Below, piece by piece: positions 46,131 through 63,300 of a stretch of 64,000 nt of DNA (position 1 is its first letter; each line of letters begins with the position of its first letter). Where the stretch lies: the NCBI GenBank assembly GCA_003344405.1, contig NOWV01000233.1, positions 1-64,000 on the forward strand. Direction: 5' to 3'. A model generated the notes under the pieces. That model was given only the letters and a program-made list of their open reading frames with translations. It was not told where the DNA came from and did no database searches. Origin of the DNA: Trichoplax sp. H2 (taxonomy: Eukaryota; Placozoa; Uniplacotomia; Trichoplacea). A program made the position numbers and the translations under genes.

Positions 46131-49100
46131 CTACGACTGTAATAAATTCAAATATCTAGAACTGCTGTGTTTCTTCTTTAACTTAGCGAAACCAATCCTA
46201 TCTTTTCCCACATCAAATTCAGTGTAATAGGCGCGAAGAAAAACGTCACCGAAAATCCACGTATCTTCTTCTTCTTCAAGTTCTAAAAAGCCACTGATGC
46301 AATGTTTATTGCCTTTTAGGGTATACTAAACATGCAGATAAACATCACACACATTAAAATATTATTAAATCGGAAAATGAATAAATAGATCAGCAATAGA
46401 AATACATGTATCGACATCTGGTTAACTACGAACCTGATGAACGTAATGTTCAGGATCGAGAGTATATCTGATTTTATCAATTGTAAAGGTGATTTTAGGT
46501 AACGATTTGATTTTCGTACAGTCTATGAAATTCTATAGAAGGTCAAAATTTTCAATATCTTAATATTTCTATCCATCGCAGTATGAGATCTGTACAGCTA
46601 TGAAATAAACGATGAATTCTATTGACAATCAATTACTATTCAAGTTTTATTTCATCTTGTCAAAGTATGACAGTTGGTACCATTAGGTAGTTAGGTATTG
46701 TTAGGAATTAACTTGGATACTTTAACTATTATTTAATTATTGGAGCGATTTCAATCTGTCGCAATGTCGAACATAGCTTAAAATTCTACTCTGTACTATT
46801 TAACATACTATTGAATAGCAGAATTAAAGATCATACTTGTCCACCAATTTTCTGAGCTCCAATTGCGTGCTGGATTCGTTGAATATCTTTCGAAGGACCA
46901 AATATCAGGGAAGTACCGGTTTCGATAATAGCCGTGCAGCCGTGAGTGCAAAACTTAACGCCTCGATTTACTGTACCGCTATAATTACAGTCCAACATTT
47001 AACAATCATTTACTAGTCATAGGTAGCAGATGTTGTGAAACTGATAAACATATGAATATTGCAGCTATGGTACCTATCAACTTTAATAATCCAACTTCCT
47101 TTATGAATTACATTGGTATAATGAAATTTGCCTTCGTAGTATCTTGAGTCAGAACCACCAAAGATGATTTCGCCTCCAGCAGTACCTTCTTCATCTCTAT
47201 CCAGTAAGCAAAGATCGATATTATATCAGAAATCTTAGAGTATTTAGAGATATCAAAAATCTTAAGAGTATTTGCAATATGCTGTATTGGACTGTAATGA
47301 ATGCGTCTCACAATTGCTATCATAGTCAAATTGTATCTTCTAAAAGGCTTTTATTACAAGTTTTTAGGAATAGTAGAGCAATAATTAATTACTATAAGAA
47401 TCTAGTCTAAAGTATTCCGAGCTTAATGCAAAGTGAAGTCTCTGTGAGCTCATCTGTGCAGTTCTTATAAACATTTCGTTAAATCCATTTATGACAACTT
47501 GATTAATCTGCAATCAGACATGAGTCATCAAATAAAATACTTTCTCTTATAGTACATCATTATTTTCTACAATCCAAATCATTCCACTTAAGATGTCACT
47601 ACTTTTCTATTAACGTCTAGGCCCTTTCTTCGAAGGGCATCTTAAGAACTACAGCATTTCTACCTACATAAATCTTGTACCATAATTAGTCAATAGGCTA
47701 CAATTAGTCATCCACAATTTCTAATATAGTAGTTAGCAATCATCTAATATTAGCTTCACGGTAATATCTATTCAAAGTAACCTAACTATATCAAATGTAG
47801 CTATTCGTAAAATCAAATACGGTGCATCACTACAAGGACAACGAGTATCGAGTAGATTGCTGCATTAGTATATTTTAATTATATAATTATCGTTGATTGC
47901 ACTTTATTAAAATCATAGTAACTCCTAGTAATAAATACCCTACCTGCTGAAATAAAAAGAAAACACCTTTTTTTTTATGAGATCTTGTGCTAGCATATTA
48001 TTTAGGACAGAATTGGCATCACAATTTGAATGTGGTTTATGTCTCAATCCAACCATGCCATCAAAACTGGCTGAAGTCAAGAAAAAACTTAGCTCGTCGG
48101 TCACTTCTATAAATGATTGGTTCTTTATTTCGATACCAGCAATCTGTTTAAACCAATAAAATTGGATTGCTGTTCTTAAATTGCAAAATGGTAGAGGCAA
48201 AAAGAGCTTAACAGCAATTATGTACTAACATTGACAACATCTTCACTCATAAAACCATCAACAGAGCCAAAGCCATATTGCAAGAAGCATTTACCACCAT
48301 CAGGAATATAGGTTATCGACTTGGAGTGATGGTATTTATTATGAGCCTCTAATAAACGATCATTGATGTTATGCTATAGAAATAGCAATCTAGAACTTAA
48401 CTTTTTAATGTTATAGATAGCAAAGTGTTTAACTTACTACATTCTGCTCCACACAGTATTGAAGGTATCCACATTTCTGATGAGCCTGTACTAAACAAAA
48501 CTGTAAACTCTTGCGGTGGTGTGCCAACCGATATTTTACCGTAGTAATAAGCCTAAAATCAATCGTAGGATGATAATTTGAAGAATGCAATAAAGATCTA
48601 ATATTATTTTCATTAAATTGAAATTAAATAGGACCACGACCACTGATGATGGAAAGTTATTCCAATTCAAGAGATCAGTTTTATAAATAGATTTTTTTCA
48701 CACTATTTACCAATTGAACTAAGACATAAATTGTGATGTAGTTTTAACAATGAGTCTAGCTAAAGTATATCCTTAAAACCAATAAACCTGAGACTTCATA
48801 GTTTTTTACGTTGCCTATCGACTTATCTACCCATTTAATGCACATCGAATTAGAATTTTAGATTAGGTAAGACGAAATCTTATGTAATATTATATTCAAA
48901 TTTGCCACCAAATCTTACATCCTTGTAGTTCTTCAGTAATTCGACTCCATTTTTACCGTGAGCTCTTGTATATTTAGCTTCCAACATGTTTTGCGTAATA
49001 CCGGCTTCCAATAACTTTTGACGGAGTGATACCATATTGTATAACTTGATCCTATATGTTGTGAAAAGAAACTGATTCAGAAAACTGCGATTATTTAGAA

Positions 49101-50935
49101 TCATCTCGAAATACTATATTTGGGGAATAGAATACGACAACACAATTTCCATCTTTCGTAGTAATGCAAAAAATAATCTAAAGGCATTTATTATTCAATA
49201 CTTAGAACCTTGTCGTAATAAATGGATCGAAGATGATAAGACTACTTATAAGTTAAATTAGTGTATGGCATATTTTATGATCGTCTTATGCCAGTCATGC
49301 ATAGCTTTCATAATTGTGAAACATCAATCAATCCATGACCTACGAGTGCAGTATCAATAATTACCTAATTGTCTGATAGTAATTCTAGAATATACTGCAT
49401 AAACTTCTCTAATTAATGTTGATGAAAATAGAAACGATTATATTCAATAAATCTTAAATCATGGTAAGACTACATAGTCTTGGTTCATATTAATCTATCC
49501 ACAATCACCTACATAAAACCATGGGCTATATCAGACCGTGTGGCAATTCATTCTTTATTAGCCCGACAAAGATATCGTAATTAATAATGTTAAATTATTT
49601 AACGCGCTAGATGAAGAAGTATGCTCCTAAGCTAGGAAGGTAGTGAAATGGTAAAATAGGCTACTAGCTGCAAGCTGATGAACCTGTAATGAGTTAGAAC
49701 ACTTTTACCGTGGCTAATTATATAACAGGATTAAGATTTTACTTGCGAATTCCTATTGAATGATGAATATAATACTTATGTACTCATCTAGAAATGATAA
49801 TAGCAATCCTAAAATTTTGACTATTATTGCCAAAACTGAAGGTTTTCTTTGCTATTCCCTGGAGTAATGAAGTAGATACGTATGATCCAAATTATAGTAT
49901 TTAACCGCGGTACTAATTATAAACAGAATAACAATACACATACGTACTATAAACTATAGAGACCATTTCTTAATTCAAAAGTCTTAAAAAGCAATTACAG
50001 AAATGAATCTTTCGTTTAATAATGTTACTTACATTAATATAAACGTAACAACACATTGTATAGAGTATCGTAAGTAGCGATCATTAGTGTCAACAAGTTT
50101 TAGTGCATTGGAAAAAATTAAACTACCACTTCCGTAATACTTTTCATATTGTACGAAGATATTTAGTCATAAGTTTGCTTTGAAGTTTAATTCCTGTTCA
50201 TTTGAACGAGTGGTCTGCTAGTAATTATAAAAACTGTATATAGCCGCTTAGTGATTTTGTAAAATGACAGATTTTTTAATATTTGCGGTAACAAATATAT
50301 GCAAAGCGCATCACTACAATAAATTGCTCATATCTACATACTTATTGAGGCAGTAAAATTCATTAAATGATAATTTTTCAACAAATCGACCACATGAAGC
50401 ACACATGTATTTGCGTATGGTCGATATATTGGTAGACCAAGAGTTACTCTTAAATAGTACAGCAACAGTAGTTAGATCAAACAATATTTTCTTTGAATAT
50501 TTCTTAGATAAAAATCTCTTCAATCGGTAAATTGTAGTATTACGAGCAAGAAATAGCATTGAATTATAAGAGTATAATTCTACTTTCTTATACCTGGCTA
50601 AAAGTACTAGCAGCTTTTACAACAGTAAAGCTATATATATAGTTATTTGTTTATCCCTCTACGGTAGAAAATAAGTTAGACTTTACTTTTTACTCTATTA
50701 TTGTCATTCAATATCGAGTAGTTTAGAGAAATGGATAAGCTAAATAAAGTCTATAACACGATACTGATGAATCTGGAGGTTATAGACTTGGGTATATCAT
50801 CTTATCTATAAACGCGGGTGATAAGCAGTGCATAAATATGCATTAATTCAAATCCATATTGCCCTACCTTTGCAAAGCAGTTGCAAATGTTAAGAAAGCC
50901 ACAAGAACAGCAAGTGGAGTTCGTATCTTGTACAT
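46131..50935 (-). CDS. Pepsin/cathepsin-D-like protein with replaced catalytic Asp residues
   Basis: Nine exons, high to low: 50868-50935, 48919-49051, 48438-48552, 48230-48348, 47944-48143, 47074-47196, 46837-46978, 46434-46532, 46131-46325; in phase, 397 residues (cathepsin D is about 412). Order: signal peptide (residues 1 to about 20, hydrophobic, ending TALQ); A1-family propeptide ([14 protein letters not shown]); [19 protein letters not shown]; first lobe; second lobe ending [25 protein letters not shown]. The fold signatures match the pepsin A1 family. Both catalytic Asp positions are changed: site 1 reads FSTGSS instead of FDTGSS, and site 2 reads IETGTS instead of IDTGTS. It is therefore probably secreted or lysosomal but proteolytically inactive, or unusual. 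All exons are open and phase-correct, arguing against a dead gene. The paralogue at 52796-56774 has the same exon plan. Confidence 0.93.
49052..50867 (-). other. Intron 1 of pseudo-protease gene
   Basis: 1.8 kb intron separating the signal-peptide exon from the propeptide exon, the same position and phase as in the paralogue. I see no exon or clear repeat inside. Confidence 0.8.
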
Positions 50936-52795
50936 TTTTTACCAGGCCACACGAAAGAAGCTTAGAAATTAAAAATTTCACACTCTATTAAGAACCCACA
51001 ACAGTACCTCCTAATAGTAATAGTACGTAGTATTTATATACTTCTCCGGTTATCAAAGATGACATAAGCATGATCTAAATATAGTATAATGAAAGACATG
51101 CGAACTCGTACGATCATAACTGGTTCTTAAATTATATACTCGATGTCATCAGATCCATTATTAATATTGAGGATTGGAATATTAATTCTGTTATATATTC
51201 TTCAAATATTAATTAATCATTTTCAAATTGAATCAGCTAATTGTAAAATATCAGATAAATTAAGAAATTTCTTGATAAATGTGATTAATTGCGGCTTAAT
51301 ATTTCTAGGGAATATAGATAGATGGAATAGATAATATGTTACTGTCGTTTAATTATGATTATCAATAGGAAGATCAGAATAGAATTAGTTATAGAAATAC
51401 ATAAATACTATGTTTATTAATTTAAGCTATCTTTTGTTTTATGACCAGTTTTTTTACACCAGTAAGCACTCATTCTTCCTCGCATTATGGTTTGCACACT
51501 TCAATCATAGATAATAAATTCAAACATTAATTCATTTCTACCATTATCGAAGACCATACTATACATTATTTTGAGGACAACGCATTATCATTCTTATGCA
51601 TTTATACGAATGGCTAAACTCTTATCATTCCTTCAACAACTGGGAAATTAACAAACTCAAATTTGAGTTCTACATTAATCATTGCTCACGTAATATTGAT
51701 TGCTACAATAAAATAGCAAGAGCAATTTTATAAACTAATCTAGACTCAATGATATATTTTATCGCTTCTTAAATTAATTTTAAATAATCTATTGTAGACT
51801 TTAATTCATATTTACTTATTACTAAATATAATTTTATTGTTAAGAATTTATATCGTAATCAAATTTTGTATTACTATGTAAAATTTATCAACTCTTCAAT
51901 GCCACTGGTAAAATTTCTATGATAAGTAGAACTTTCTGTTCTAGCCCTTTAATTAGCAGAAGTCTTTCGTGGTGATATTGATCTGATTAATGGTTTATTC
52001 CTTTGTCTTTGTCTTACTCTAAACTTTTCTGTAATTTTAAAATTTTAAGCGTAATATGGCAATTTAAGCAGTAAGATATTAAGCTGATTGCGTTAGCTGC
52101 AGAAAATTATCTTGGCTATAAAAAAGAAATGCTTTCTTGTTAAGATTTGAGCCATGCATAATTTTTGTACTTTACGCGGCTATATAAACTGATCGAATAC
52201 CCTAAGATCTTGCAAAGACATTTCTCTACAACTTATGGTGTGGTTATCGCTTTTGAAACGCATTTTCTAAAGTCTAGAATATTTATATCATCAAAGTAAG
52301 CAATGACAATAATAGGATACTGTGATGATCGTTCCCTTTGAATCTTTATGATTTTGTTAGCAATTATCAAATATTATACGAGAATTGATAGTATATCCAA
52401 GTCATTAGTCCAAGTAAATTGTTCTTCAAGATTGCTAAGACTTTCTTTTCATAATATTTGTGCAATAATTATAATCGAAGATTTAACAAATAAACAATTA
52501 CGGTAGAGAGATCTGCATGGTATTCTTATTTCACTAATAAAATATCTTTGTAATTTTACTTCAATTGTCTGGTGATTTTGCTATTAGGGAAAAATTAGTA
52601 ATGAAAATGCGCTATTGATGTGCTAGGCCTTACTTTCATTATTACCAGTTATTTGCATTTGAAACGAGTTTATATAGAGTGAGTTATATCGTATTTATTT
52701 ACTAAAGGTATTTTTACTTTTTACAATAGAGGCATTACCTTACAGTATCAATTTTAAGCGTTAGTATTCCCAATTTTCTTGGAAGTAGACTAAAA
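50936..52795. promoter_or_regulatory. Bidirectional promoter region of the protease pair
   Basis: 1.86 kb between the two divergent protease start codons. A TATA-like TATATAAATA (minus strand, 51031-51040) lies about 100 bases before the minus-strand start, and TTTATATAG (about 52670-52677) lies about 120 bases before the plus-strand start. These are candidates only. No coding exon seen. Confidence 0.4.
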
Positions 52796-56774
<3,979 letters not shown>

Positions 56775-59700
56775 ACTTCGTAATGATCCCTAACATTAGC
56801 TAATATCGTATTATATTGTGTCGTCTAATTAGCTAGTAGTCATAGTCGTACGCTAAAAAATAAAGTGCGACTGTAAGATCAGTTAAGGCAACAGATTTTA
56901 CCTTTCTACACTTTCTAATTGCAATTTATCAAACTCTATCAATATCATTCTATGAAGTATACTAAATATTAGAGAATTTGATTTCTTTATAATGTAGTCA
57001 ATGATTAGAAGTCTATTTAGGAGTAATATACATTCTAATGTTTTCATAACTTTTATTGCAGTGTAGTAATTTGGTAATATGCTATCGTTAAACCTTCTAG
57101 CTATTACATTTAAAATAGTAATTATTATTTTGTTATCGCCTTTGTATTGACGCTAATGTTAAACGGCTAATGAAGAACTTTCTAATTTGCTATGTATAAG
57201 CTACGTTACTATTAAACATGATTGAATAATTTAATACAATAAAGCATAACAGAGCACAACAACTGTATTATCTCGTACAATTAACAGTACTGTACTTTTG
57301 TACAGCATACAGTACACGGATAACGGTAAAAAGTTACAGAACCTCTGACAGGTCTATCAAATGGTAATACTATCTGTTAAATGAGCACATTATCGTAAAC
57401 CGTCAGCAAAGCGACGGGAGTTTGCACTAGTATCTCTTAAATTGATACTTAGTACTCTCCATCTTCTATGTTATGTAGATTAATCAATCGGCTAGCCTCC
57501 CTACAAGGTTGTTGTTTTACTATTAGAACTTTGAGATTGTTATGCTGCTACCGTAAACTATCAAAAGCTGCCATTCCAACTAAATTATTCAATGTAGGTA
57601 TGAAATCATCAACTTGACTAAACACGAATACATGCACTAAAGTTAAATCCTCTAGTTGGTGACACATTCTACTAAAAAAATAAGACAAAAACAATAATTT
57701 GTTTTGTATATCTGCCAATAATCATGTTAACTTAATCCCTTTGTTTACGGAAATATCATGAAATACTACGTTTCGGTGCCAATAAATGCTCTATGTAGCA
57801 AGTAAAGTTAATTTAGAGGAGTACAGCGATAAATATGAAGCTCACTGAGCACAATAGGCAAATGTAGGGACTATCAGAGTCACGTTAAGTTACATTACTA
57901 AGTATATCCTTAAACACATGAGCTGGTTTTAAGCACTTTTATATGAGTCCAGATGGTGTGATATCAATTGCTGAGAAATTTACAGTTTGTGAAGTAGTGA
58001 AGGCAAGAAATTAATCCGAATTAATGTTCAAGATAATAATATTTACTTGTACTGTAACTATTCATACTATAGATATAGCATCAATAAATTGAAATTTATT
58101 CGGCGACTTTTATGGATCAATAAATAGCCCTAACATTTAAGAAATTAAAAGTATAGCTCGTTTAATGCAACCGTTTTGTAAAGATGGCATAAAATAATAT
58201 CATTACGTTGTTGTTGCAATTCGCTGTAACTTGGGGCTAAAGTTACTTAATGCGGTGATAGCCACAAAGTTTGGTGTTATCGATTTTTAATGTAGTTATT
58301 GCATTGAAGTATTTCGATAGCGGAATTAATTCCATCCGTAACCTGTATAAGAAAAAACAACTGCAATTTCCAAATTGACCTTCAAAGCACCAATTGAAGG
58401 GATATTATAAATGTGCCGAAGCATTCTCAAAAGTAACGAAAAATGAACAATAATTTCTTGTAATCTTTACTTTATTACATACATTCGGTTCGCCTTACAA
58501 ACACCTGATACTATCTAGTTGCAATCAGACTATTGCGGTTATTACAATAAATTTTACTGAATTACTTACAAAATGATTTTTCTGAAAACAATCATTTCTT
58601 TCGATAGCGTTTTTGATAACTTCCTAAGCAATCTTGAGCGAAGCCAGAAGATCGAAGCATATTCTTTCGAGTCAGATTGTCCCAAAAATAGCAGGATCTT
58701 TACTCGTAATAATTACCTGTAAGGTCAATTGGACTTTTCATCTCTGTATTATTATGTATGATTTACATATTCGCCAGTTATACCTATTTAGATTGTTTCT
58801 AAAACGATATACTCAGTAACTAAATGTGTACGAACACGACGGTACTCTACCTGAATGGCATCATCAAGTTTTTATGTTTGCCTAAAGCAATTGTTCTAGA
58901 ACTTTAAATGTACCAATAATTACTATAATTTGATAGAAACTATTATTACTGCAATTTAAGTTTTAAAAGCATCATTAAATTGGTATTAACAAACACTGTA
59001 CGATATGATAAATGAATCTTATTGGAGAGAATAGTATGCGAAGCTTTAAACTGTTACAGTATTGGTTTATCACTCCAATAATGTAAGATTAGACTAGCTT
59101 TTAACTGTTTCACTTAATCACTTTGCTTACGTTGGTATTACAAATATCGTAGAAGAACATTGCAATATGTTTAATGTTGGATGTAACTGTAGTTCAGGAA
59201 TATTGCATCGGTCAAAAACTCAAATCTATTGTATATCCTGTTTTCTTTTCGATTTTTGATACAGATTCGATCAGTAAAAAGATACAGATTTAGTTGCCAT
59301 TTCTATTATACGTTAAAATTAGCCTCTTTATGAAAAAATGTATGCTTTATTGCTGTAGGTAAATTATGTAAATTTAGAATGATTATTTTACAGTACGTCC
59401 ATACATAAGCTGTTGTAAAGGACAATGGCTAAGTAAATGGTAGAAATAACTGTTATAACTGCAAAAATAATAATTTAGGCTTGAAGTTATCAAGGTAAAA
59501 CGATATTTAAAATTTAAAGTTCTTTATGGCACAAAGAAACCATTAGCAGGTATTGCTAGGAGTAGATTTTACGCTGAGCTACGACAAATTAGATCAGCAT
59601 AAAGATGTTAATTAACGCAATTTTCACAAAATGACGGCATTATATGCAATACTTTTGATTTCTTAAATATTACAGCAACTTGTTAATCTTTACAAATCAC

Positions 59701-60373
59701 CGAATAGATTTCGATTTACTTAGGCTATGTCCGTAATATGGAAAGTCACGGTACTGGTCAATGTTTTTAACCTAACTTAGTTTAGATTAATTTCTTGTCT
59801 TCACAATTTCACAGACTGTAAATCTCTTAGCAATTCATTTAACAGTCCGTACTTGTATACGTGAGATTTACATGTGCAGAAATTACAATATTTTAAGATT
59901 TTTCATTACTCTTCAATACCTTTATATGAGATTAAGGCTACAAAGTAGAATAAAGTTTAGGTTATGGATGTGCTATTTATCTTAAATCATCCCTTCGATA
60001 TTAGCTTCTACAACAAGTTAAAAGGCATGAAATCGCTTATGTCCGCTATATTCCTAAATCTTCAGTAAATTGGTTAGAAACTTTATCATTAACCTATTTG
60101 CTACCGCTTATAAGGTTCATGAAACTTGAAAATTTAACTTAATCTATTTTCTATGCTGACGTTACTTTAATGTTTTATTTTCACTGAATAACTAAGATGA
60201 CACAATTAGCCCATGCTGCTACACATTATCGCTAAGTCAAAAAATCCATATTTTATATTCCTCAATTTGATTATTTTGGGATGTAATATAGTTGCTGCTT
60301 ATTAATTTGGAATTGATTAATTTAAAATTAGTTTCAAGGTCAAAAATTTTGCTGAATGTGCGAGCAGGTAATA
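56775..60373. other. Convergent intergenic region
   Basis: 3.6 kb between the cathepsin-D-like stop codon and the stop codon of the Roc-COR/CARD gene on the minus strand. Apart from a poly(A) signal near its left end and a cluster of TACTGTA/TACAGTA words near 57283-57316, I see nothing that supports a gene. Confidence 0.6.
56859..56864 (+). terminator. Poly(A) signal AATAAA
   Basis: Canonical hexamer 85 bases after the cathepsin-D-like stop codon, a normal distance for a short 3' UTR. Confidence 0.55.
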
Positions 60374-63300
60374 CTATTTCAAACACTTGAATTCTTCGAA
60401 CTTACGCTTCATTCTTTTTCCTAAAGTATCTAATGAACGTGCAGATGAATTTTCTAATGCGTCGCAAACTACTAAAAAATCGTAATCGTCACGAGATAAA
60501 AGGATTTCCATTAAAGCTACAGATCGATCAGCTGTATTTTGCTTCCCATTTATATTCTCAATTTCTGCCGGTGTTAAGACACGCTCGCGTCGTAAAATTT
60601 GCTTGATTTCGTCATATGGATTTTTTCTCTCAAATTCTTCACGACAACATTCTAGTGCTTTCCGGGTTGCGCTGCTTAATGAGGGCGGACTTTTTGGATC
60701 TTTATCGAGAAGTATTACAGAAGACCGGTAAGATTAATGTTATACGTGCCCTATGAGAATTTAGCTAGTAACTTTAGCTTGCAGCTCAACTACAAAAATG
60801 TAACTATTGCAAATCATAATTTTTTAAGACTTGGAGAAAGAAGGTGACAGTACCAGCTAGTTCGCTCAAAAAAGCGTGAATAAACGTCATTATACACTGA
60901 TAAAATAATTCCTTATAACAACTACCATAACGATCTAAAACAAAAACACAAAGCTCTTATCTTGATTTAGTCTATAACTATCGCAGTCACTAATCTAAAA
61001 CTATCACATATAGAATTATGAAAATAAAGGCAATGTACTATCTAAACTGAAAAATTAATATCGTAAAGTTCTGAATGAATCTCAATAAGATGCATACTTA
61101 ATTTCCGTTGTAATTCATCATATTAGACATGGAATAATAACAGAAATTAAACTCATTTTTCTAGCACTAAAACGCATCCTAACTTTTACGGACTGCGATC
61201 AAAACGTTTACGGTAACTTCACTAACCATTCAAGGAATTTGATTGTCCACGAGCCACCTTGGAATCCTCTGATAAAAGAGGAGACTGATTTCGCTTCCTT
61301 TTAGTACTACAGAATGATGATGCTGATTCTAAATTTTCGCCACTATTTTTTTCCAAAGAGCTATCAGGGATAGATTCGTAGTCAGACTGATTTTCGTCTT
61401 CTCCTGTAATACAAGTACATTTAGACATTATTATATTAATATTATACCCTTAATTATTAAATAAAATTAAAGACGAAAGAATAGTTGAAACGGACATAAG
61501 TCTTTAAAAGCAAATAATAAATAGTTTTTGTTATGGAGTTAGACTCATACGAATATACGAGACTATCTGACTTTCACTTTCATATATTTGGCTATCTAGC
61601 AATTGGGCGTCGATTATATTTCATTTTGCATCACAGTAATCTACCTGTAATACTTCTGTAAATTATTAAAAGCTAATTCTTATCACGTAGAGTATCGACA
61701 ATAATCTCACCTTCACATGATATCGATTTGTCATCAAAATCATTCGCTTCGTTTGGTAGGGCTACTTCTATAATGTTTTCAGTAAATATTTAATTCATAA
61801 ATGAAATAGTCAGTTATCATTTTAATGGCATACGGAGTATTAGGTAATCGTGCTTTTATAAAGAAAAAAGTTGAGAGATTGAAAAATGTACTAGAAAATA
61901 GCTAGAAATTTTTTTCAATTTTGTCAAAACTAAAGTAACTCTTTGACATTCGCATATATGTAAATTTGCAATAACTGGTGAGAGTTGTTGCGTATAAGTA
62001 AAATGAAAATAATTGTAACTGATGAGAGTTATGATATACGAGTAAATTTGTAAAACTCATAACTGATGACAGTTATCATGTATGAGTAAATCTGCAACAA
62101 TCATATCAGATGAGATTTATGATACTATCTCATAATACTCTATATCTGATTGCATGATATCAAGAAATAAGCAATATTAATTTCATTATTTCCAACAATT
62201 AATTACTGCTGAAAGACTGTGGGTATGTAACTCGAATTCTAAGCTCAAAATAGTACCTGGTATGCATTCGTATAATTTCCAGTCTTTTATCACGTTCGCC
62301 GAGAAAAACAAACCGCATGTCGAACATTTAATCATACCATTTTTTATTAGCTTCGGAATGAGAATTAGTCTTTCGCATTCTTGACATTCAATATAAAAAT
62401 GACACTGAATGTCCTCCCGAGATAAAGTTTGACTTTTGACTACTTTAAGTAATTCATTTTTGAAATTAATATGGGGCTGATCATTCGCTATTGAATCTGT
62501 TGCTCTTTTTTTAATTAGTTCGTTTACTTCGTCATTATTATTGACAACCTGATAAGAGTATTGCAAACAAATATGCGTACAACTTTTTTTTATTCTTACG
62601 ATGTAATTATTATGACTTGGGAAGTATTCGGCACATTGCCTATATAATTTGACTTTCCAGCCTTCTTGACTTGATGATAGAAAGTTATAAAAGATCTTAC
62701 CGGTGATATAAGAAAATTTTTCCGGGTTAAAGCCTAAATAGAGACAGCTAGAATGATAGAATGTACTTAAATTACGGTTTAATTTCGTTTCGCATGGCGT
62801 CAATGAATATGGAAAGAAGTAATCCATTTGTGTATTAAGATTGTCTTGCATCGTCTCCGACTTTCCTAGAAATCGATAGATGAGGCCATAATATTCCATA
62901 ATTTGCACGATTTTTTCTACATCAGTGTCATCTAAGCAATATCCATTTAATATTGCTTTGATTCCATTCTTTGGTACTACGCCTGTCTTTTTAGCGTGTT
63001 CGTAGTATTTTCTTTTTCTACCAGACATCGGAAGCTTGCTACGTTCATCTCCAATTTTATAAACCTCATTTATGATCGTAATGAGCCACAAAATGTTAAT
63101 AACTAAGATGTCAACTTTTTCACCTGCTTGATAAAGCAGAACATCACCAATGTCCTGTAAATATTCGAATATATTTAAAACCGATATTTCTCCGTCTTCA
63201 GTATCGATAGAATCTTGTATTTCTTTCAACGCTATCATTTGTTTACCTCTCCTTTTTATCGCATTTAATGTCTCATCTCTATCATCTATTGAATTTGGCA

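Noticed and set aside
61227-61257. Donor site at 61257 for the Roc-COR/CARD linker exon
   Set aside because: A GTGGCT donor there leaves phase 0, which breaks the CARD frame; extending to the GTTAGT at 61226 restores the frame.
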